A stretch of 48,929 nt of DNA from Clostridia bacterium. GTDB lineage: Bacteria; Bacillota; Clostridia; Oscillospirales; CAG-272. Each line of letters starts with the position of its first letter. Positions within the stretch are counted from its first letter, which is position 1. Positions 45,041 through 48,929 of the stretch are shown one piece after another. The notes beneath the pieces were generated by a model. It saw nothing but the letters and a program-made list of their open reading frames with translations. It was not told the DNA's origin and did not search any database. The stretch is from the NCBI GenBank assembly GCA_017625755.1, contig JAGAKG010000065.1, forward strand, positions 1 to 48,929, read 5' to 3'. The translations under genes and the position numbers were made by a program.

Positions 45041-47233
45041 TCAACTGAACCTTGCTATCATCTCATCTTGTAATTCACGCGGAAGATCGACAAAATGAGC
45101 TGAAACCCCCCAGAGACGGACGATGAGATCCTTGTACTTTTCGGGTTCAAGCTGTGCTTTTTTTAGTTGTTCTACATCCAACACATTGGGCTGATGCTGC
45201 ATGCCTCCGATTTTGAAATACCCGTTTAAAAGCGTCTTAAATGTCTCTTTTCCGTTATTCCCTCTGAAGACCGACGCAAAGTAATTGACCATTACGCAAT
45301 AATTCCATTGAACAAGCATTGGATCTATCTTTGCGGCAGAACGCAAAATTGCGGTAGGACCGTTTTTTGCCGTTCCGCTTTCAGGAGTAAGAGTAACTGC
45401 AACGGGGGCACCTGCACATCTGCCCTCAGGAGTTGCCATCAGTTGTTTACCCGTGGGGAAGGGGTGGGGTTGATGAATGCCTCCGAGAACCTGACCGCCA
45501 AGAAATGTTTTATATTTTTGAGTTTCACTAAGGCAAAATTCAAGAATATCCTTGGCGATTTCGTCAACATAGTCGTCATCATTACCCCACTTTGGACAGT
45601 TCCAAAGAATGCTTTTTATGAATGCACCCTTTTCGCCCTCGAAATTGGATTCACAAGCCCCATATATTTCATCAAGTGTAAATCTCTTTTCATCATAAAC
45701 CGCTTTCTTTATAGCCGCAAGAGAATTTATCGCCTCCGTAGCCGTTCCAAAAAAGAATCCTTTTTCCTTTACGGGATACGGCACATACGCAATATCCAAC
45801 GCATTTTCGAGGCTTCCGTGATAAAGCGGACTTAAAAAAGGCAGAGGAGCCATAGGGGAACAGCCTTTTCGATCAATGGGCTTGTTCTGTTCTTTTATTT
45901 CATCAAAGTATTTTTTATCTTGTCCTTGCGAATAAAGAAGGATATGTTCTTCGGCTGAATTATAATATTTAATCGTTTGCTCTATGCTCTGCGCTATGCG
46001 CTCTTTGAATTTACACATCAGCTCATCAAAATCACACAACTCGCGGTTATCTTTTAAAACATCCATCAAAATGAACGCAAGCGACGGCGAGCCTATCAAA
46101 TAGAAATCACCTATTCCCGGAATGTTTATGTCCTGACACAAGTCAAAGCCGTAGCTTCTCGCGTATTCAATGGGAATACCTGCTTTATTCAAGCTTTCAA
46201 CGAACATATCGTCATTGTAGTATGAAACAAAATTGCAGCCGCTTATAGTCAGCTTCGCTGCTTTGTCAAGAAATTCGGGAGGATTTTTAGAGTTTATCCT
46301 TAAATTAAACTCAGGCTCTGGGAGTCGTATTTTATCTATCGCGTCAAGAAACATCATCGACACTTCATTTACAGCGTTGCTTCCATCGGGGAGTACACCC
46401 CCGAGTGTAACAACAAGCTGAGCTGCGTAATTTCCAAGATAAGAAGTAACAATATCAGCTTGATCGTACATTTTTAAAAGCAGACATTCAATAATCTGTT
46501 GAGCTTCCTCGTGGGGCGTATCCTTCAGATATCCTCCGAGGATAACATCAAGTCTTCCATAATTTATAAACTCAAAGCTTTCTATTATCGTGCCAAGATG
46601 CGCAAACCATAAAAGCTGAACTGCCTCGCGAAAGGTATCGGGACGGTTTCCGCTTATTTTTTTACATATCCGATATATTTCCAACAGCTCGGATTTATTA
46701 TCTCCCTCTGCTTTGTCGGCAAGAACGAGAGCTTCTTCCGAGTATCTCAAAATAAGGCTTTTTAACCCCTCGTAGGCAATAACAACACCTGAAAGAAATT
46801 CCCTATTAATCCTTATAAGCGATGCATCTTTCTTTTTGCTTTCGACTTGTTCGATTATACCGTCAATACCCTTATCCAGAATAATACCGAAATCGGGCGT
46901 GTAGTGCGTTTTGTTCTTATAGCTTTGGTCGCAACCGAAAAGTTCAATATCCGCATCATTAAGATAAGGTATAAGCGTCTTCAAGCCGTATTGAAAAATG
47001 TCGTGCCCGTCCTCATTTCCTTTATTCGGTGAAAAAAATGTCCTTGTTCCTACGATAAGCTCTTGAGGACCTATATAGATCGGCATATTTTCGAATATCT
47101 CTTTAAGAACGAGTGCTTTGCGTTCAGTTATGCTGCATGGCTCATCAGCTACCGACATCGGAGGAATCGGTGTTCTGCGGCACTTGTTTGCTCCTGATAT
47201 GGTTTGCTCTCTTAAAAATTCTGTTCTTGTCAT
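45041..47233 (-). CDS. Glycyl radical enzyme (pyruvate formate-lyase family), divergent subtype
   Basis: 730 residues. These enzymes use a glycyl radical to make a cysteine thiyl radical for difficult C-C, C-O or C-N cleavages. The C-terminal radical domain is clear: VRLWGVSAHFVDLPRELQDEMIARF, with the radical at Gly709, preceded by MQHQPNVLD. The consensus RVSG[YF]S reads RLWGVS. The probable thiyl Cys is Cys366 in YGFDLCQDINIPG, where most family members have GCxE. The familiar sub-families (PFL, choline lyase, glycerol/propanediol dehydratase, benzylsuccinate synthase, hydroxyphenylacetate decarboxylase) do not fit, so the substrate is unknown. It is shorter than typical dehydratases (about 790-850). 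It starts 18 nt after its activase gene, as an operon bounded by 85-nt direct repeats. Confidence 0.9.
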   Translation of the reverse strand: MTRTEFLREQTISGANKCRRTPIPPMSVADEPCSITERKALVLKEIFENMPIYIGPQELIVGTRTFFSPNKGNEDGHDIFQYGLKTLIPYLNDADIELFGCDQSYKNKTHYTPDFGIILDKGIDGIIEQVESKKKDASLIRINREFLSGVVIAYEGLKSLILRYSEEALVLADKAEGDNKSELLEIYRICKKISGNRPDTFREAVQLLWFAHLGTIIESFEFINYGRLDVILGGYLKDTPHEEAQQIIECLLLKMYDQADIVTSYLGNYAAQLVVTLGGVLPDGSNAVNEVSMMFLDAIDKIRLPEPEFNLRINSKNPPEFLDKAAKLTISGCNFVSYYNDDMFVESLNKAGIPIEYARSYGFDLCQDINIPGIGDFYLIGSPSLAFILMDVLKDNRELCDFDELMCKFKERIAQSIEQTIKYYNSAEEHILLYSQGQDKKYFDEIKEQNKPIDRKGCSPMAPLPFLSPLYHGSLENALDIAYVPYPVKEKGFFFGTATEAINSLAAIKKAVYDEKRFTLDEIYGACESNFEGEKGAFIKSILWNCPKWGNDDDYVDEIAKDILEFCLSETQKYKTFLGGQVLGGIHQPHPFPTGKQLMATPEGRCAGAPVAVTLTPESGTAKNGPTAILRSAAKIDPMLVQWNYCVMVNYFASVFRGNNGKETFKTLLNGYFKIGGMQHQPNVLDVEQLKKAQLEPEKYKDLIVRLWGVSAHFVDLPRELQDEMIARFS

Positions 47234-47251
47234 GATATTTACCTCTTACAA

Positions 47252-48079
47252 TCAAACGACCGATATATTTCTGTCGCAAAAAATTCTTTTTAACGAAGCA
47301 AACTCTTCCTCGGATATTCTTTTATCCGTGTCAAACGGATATTCAAGTCCGAGCGTTTTATATTTACTTGCTCCAAGCGTATGATAAGGCATAAGCGTAA
47401 CCTGTTTTACAGATGATATCGATGATACAAGCTCGGCGATTTGTGTCATTTCTGATGCATAGTCATTAAATCCTGGGATAACAGGTATTCTGATCCATAT
47501 ATCCTTTTGAGTATCTGCCAAGCGTTTCAGGTTGTCAATAATAAGCAAATTATCAACTCCCGTATATTCCTTATGAAGATTAGAGGTGAAACATTTTACA
47601 TCATACAAATAAAGGTCGCAGTACGGCAATGTTTTTTCCAATTCTTCCCACGGAACATATCCGCATGTATCAACAGCGGTATGTAATCCCAACCCCTTTA
47701 CTTTACTAAGAACAGACACTACAAAATCGGCTTGAAGGAGACATTCTCCTCCCGAAAATGTAACACCGCCGTTGTCTGAATAAAAGATTTTATCTCTTAA
47801 TATCTCGTCAATGACTTCGTCTTCGTCCACCACTCTGCCGCATATTTTAAGTGCTTCGGCAGGACATTTTTGCGAGTTTGAAAGCTGTTTTCTTTTCCCA
47901 CACAAACCGCAACCGATACATTTATCTTCAAAGAATTGAGGCTGAAGAGCCTTTGAAAGCCCTTCGGGATTATGACACCACCTGCAACGCAAAGGACAGC
48001 CTTTCATAAAAACTGTCGTACGGATCCCCGGGCCGTCGTGAACTGAAAAGCGTTGAATATCAAATATTGTACCTGTCAA
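47252..48079 (-). CDS. Glycyl-radical enzyme activating enzyme (radical SAM)
   Basis: 275 residues. It uses SAM and a [4Fe-4S] cluster to form the glycyl radical of the enzyme encoded next. The N-terminal DGPGIRTTVFMKGCPLRC carries CxxxCxxC (Cys28, 32, 35). A reduced ferredoxin insert (CIGCGLC at 54-60, later KCP at 72) has only four cysteines, enough for one auxiliary cluster instead of the usual two. The core motifs are YSDNGGVTFSGGECLLQ, TAVDTCGYVPWE, LYLYDVKCF and VTLMPYHTLGASKYKTLG. The TTG start at 48079 is deduced: AGGAGG lies 8 nt upstream and a TGA immediately precedes it in frame. A perfect promoter drives this two-gene operon. Confidence 0.93.
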   Translation of the reverse strand: MTGTIFDIQRFSVHDGPGIRTTVFMKGCPLRCRWCHNPEGLSKALQPQFFEDKCIGCGLCGKRKQLSNSQKCPAEALKICGRVVDEDEVIDEILRDKIFYSDNGGVTFSGGECLLQADFVVSVLSKVKGLGLHTAVDTCGYVPWEELEKTLPYCDLYLYDVKCFTSNLHKEYTGVDNLLIIDNLKRLADTQKDIWIRIPVIPGFNDYASEMTQIAELVSSISSVKQVTLMPYHTLGASKYKTLGLEYPFDTDKRISEEEFASLKRIFCDRNISVV

Positions 48080-48119
48080 TCAATGTGCCTCCTTCCGGAA
48101 TTATATATTTATTTTGCTG

Positions 48120-48148
48120 ATTATACCATGTTTTTATGAGTGTGTCAA
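48120..48148 (-). promoter_or_regulatory. Perfect-consensus promoter of the glycyl-radical operon
   Basis: Minus strand: TTGACA (48143-48148), 17-nt spacer, TATAAT (48120-48125). Confidence 0.9.
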
Positions 48149-48259
48149 TACTTTAGAATATTATTTGCACGCAGAACGATCTACTGAAAAATCGCAAAAT
48201 CTCCCTTAAAAAGTCGATTATTTAAGTTCAAATCCCATCTGCGCGGCGATTTTGATGTT

Positions 48260-48462
48260 TGGCATCTACCAAATTTGCACTGTGAAAATGGGTACAAAAA
48301 AGCCCAGATGCCTTGTGACATCTGGGCTTTTTGGGTTGGCATCTATTAAGGATGCACAATATGTGTTATCTTGACAAAATAGATGCCACCCTAAAAAAGT
48401 CAATAAAATCAAGGGTTTTTGACTTTCTAAGGTAATTTCATGTGCATCCAAGATAGATGCCA
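48260..48462. repeat. Composite repeat, right copy (four 22-nt boxes and a hairpin)
   Basis: Two boxes in reverse orientation (48260-48280, 48337-48358) and two in forward orientation (the AATAGATGCCA half of a degenerate box at 48378-48388, and 48441-48462) form a near-symmetric array with 74-77-nt spacing. Boxes 48337-48358 and 48441-48462 are inverted repeats matching at 19 of 22 positions. A 14-bp hairpin (48297-48310/48319-48332) with A5/T5 ends lies between the first two. A T-arm-like TTCAAATCCCATC stands at about 48219-48240. No gene is supported between 48149 and 48462. Confidence 0.7.
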
Positions 48463-48778
48463 TTACCTCGTTTTTAAGATGTATTTTGGCGATGCTCCGA
48501 GTTCGCACTCTCCTATGTAGATAATTGTATTTTCATCAACAATTAAAATATCAGCCATATATGAATTTATTGCTCTAATATAAGCATCTTTCAATTGAAT
48601 AATTTCGTCATACAGTAAATCGTAGCAAGATGAATTTCCCACAATCTGTTTTATTTTTGAAAAAGCGACTTCATTTTCAACATGAGACAAGTCGCAGAAT
48701 ATATGGTTTTCATTAAAATATTCTGAAAAAACGGTTATTTTTGAAAAAGCATTTTCTCTTTTCTTTTTCAATTGAAGT
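48463..48778 (-). pseudogene. AT-rich coding remnant of unknown protein, N-terminus missing
   Basis: On the minus strand a frame ending in TAA at 48463 reads like a genuine protein for about 95 residues (ITVFSEYFNENHIFCDLSHV, IVGNSSCYDLLYDEIIQLKD, ADILIVDENTIIYIGECEL). Upstream, the same frame runs antiparallel to sense through a GC-richer segment that codes in another frame, and no start codon with a ribosome site is seen. The likely explanation is that the 5' part was replaced at a junction near 48780-48800. The family is not recognised. Confidence 0.45.
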
Positions 48779-48929
48779 TCAAACAAAATTGACCTCCACG
48801 GAGAGTCGGTCATCGTCCTCATCCTCGTCATCGATATCGTCTTCGAGTTCGGCGAGTTCTGCTTCGGTGAGAGGATGGATATGGAGCGCACCGTTCTCGT
48901 AATAAGTTTCAAAGACGGTGTCCTCCGTA
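48779..48929 (-). CDS. C-terminal end of a protein running off the window (acidic tail)
   Basis: From the window edge to TGA (48779-48781) one minus-strand frame gives 49 residues: TVFETYYENGALHIHPLTEAE and then an Asp/Glu-rich stretch, ending RLSVEVNFV. Base composition differs sharply from the AT-rich sequence beyond the stop. Such acidic C-termini occur in proteins of conjugative or transposable elements of gut Firmicutes, but no family can be named from 49 residues. The final residues may be foreign if the junction lies just inside the frame. Confidence 0.5.
   Translation of the reverse strand, partial: TEDTVFETYYENGALHIHPLTEAELAELEDDIDDEDEDDDRLSVEVNFV

Noticed and set aside
48219..48245. 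T-arm-like TTCAAATCCCATC as a second tRNA relic
   Set aside because: The 5' half of the T stem does not pair and no acceptor or anticodon arms are present. At most a relic within the repeat family.
44924..48462. CRISPR array formed by the 22-nt boxes
   Set aside because: There are too few boxes, they are in mixed orientations, the intervening segments are themselves similar between copies rather than unique spacers, and there are no cas genes.

Overview
This window reads as a chromosomal segment of an anaerobic, low-to-mid GC, probably spore-forming Clostridia bacterium of the kind common in animal guts. The evidence is the housekeeping set (L34, glucose-6-phosphate isomerase, enolase, LigA, TopB, RsmI), the textbook Firmicutes sigma-A promoters (TTGACA-17-TATAAT) with strong AGGAGG ribosome sites, a SleL/YaaH-type LysM + GH18 spore-cortex enzyme, glycyl-radical chemistry, a flavodiiron/rubredoxin oxygen-defence operon, and anaerobe-type transporters. 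No rRNA, intact tRNA or CRISPR array was seen.

Layout. 1-1.16 kb: a 3'-truncated serine recombinase joined through about 86 foreign bases to a 5'-truncated glycyl-radical activating enzyme, i.e. a rearrangement scar. 1.3-3.9 kb: a ROK sugar kinase translationally coupled to a membrane-domain/Gfo-Idh-MocA fusion. 4-7.3 kb: methylglyoxal synthase, a DUF5131 Fe-S-type protein and an ABC exporter, with clear promoters. 7.3-9.8 kb: a solitary rpmH, then a PadR + DUF4097 membrane-protein pair whose promoter carries a palindrome in its spacer. 9.9-27.3 kb: mostly core genes (D,D-carboxypeptidase, pgi, a small P-loop protein, topB, an unknown membrane protein, eno, SleL-like hydrolase, a PiT/DUF47 phosphate module, ligA, amidase, rsmI, asd, a CPBP protease). 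27.5-31.1 kb: asnA, patatin, DUF308 and a ZIP transporter.

31.2-35.7 kb is a redox module. Reading leftward, it holds a D-2-hydroxyacid dehydrogenase with a Cys-rich tail, a ferredoxin-domain protein, a four-domain flavodiiron protein and a free rubredoxin, followed by the ZIP gene. It is divergent from a Crp/Fnr regulator. A TTGA-N4-TCAA palindrome between them lies at about -41.5 of the predicted dehydrogenase promoter and just downstream of the predicted crp start. 35.9-42.7 kb holds three secondary transporters, a TIR + leucine-rich-repeat protein closely downstream of one of them, and a small unknown gene.

42.8-48.9 kb looks AT-richer and accessory. It has a GH63/MGH1-like glycosidase, and an activase-glycyl radical enzyme pair that departs from the usual active-site motif. 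That pair is bracketed by 85-nt direct repeats (about 80% identical) belonging to a hairpin-rich repeat family. The right edge again shows a truncated AT-rich reading frame abutting the end of a gene that runs off the window. Both edges therefore look like mobile-element junctions, or assembly breaks at such elements.

The strongest candidates for undescribed biology are the cytoplasmic TIR-LRR protein, the divergent glycyl radical enzyme with its repeat borders, and the membrane-anchored Gfo/Idh/MocA protein. All functions are inferred from reading the sequence; no database search was run.
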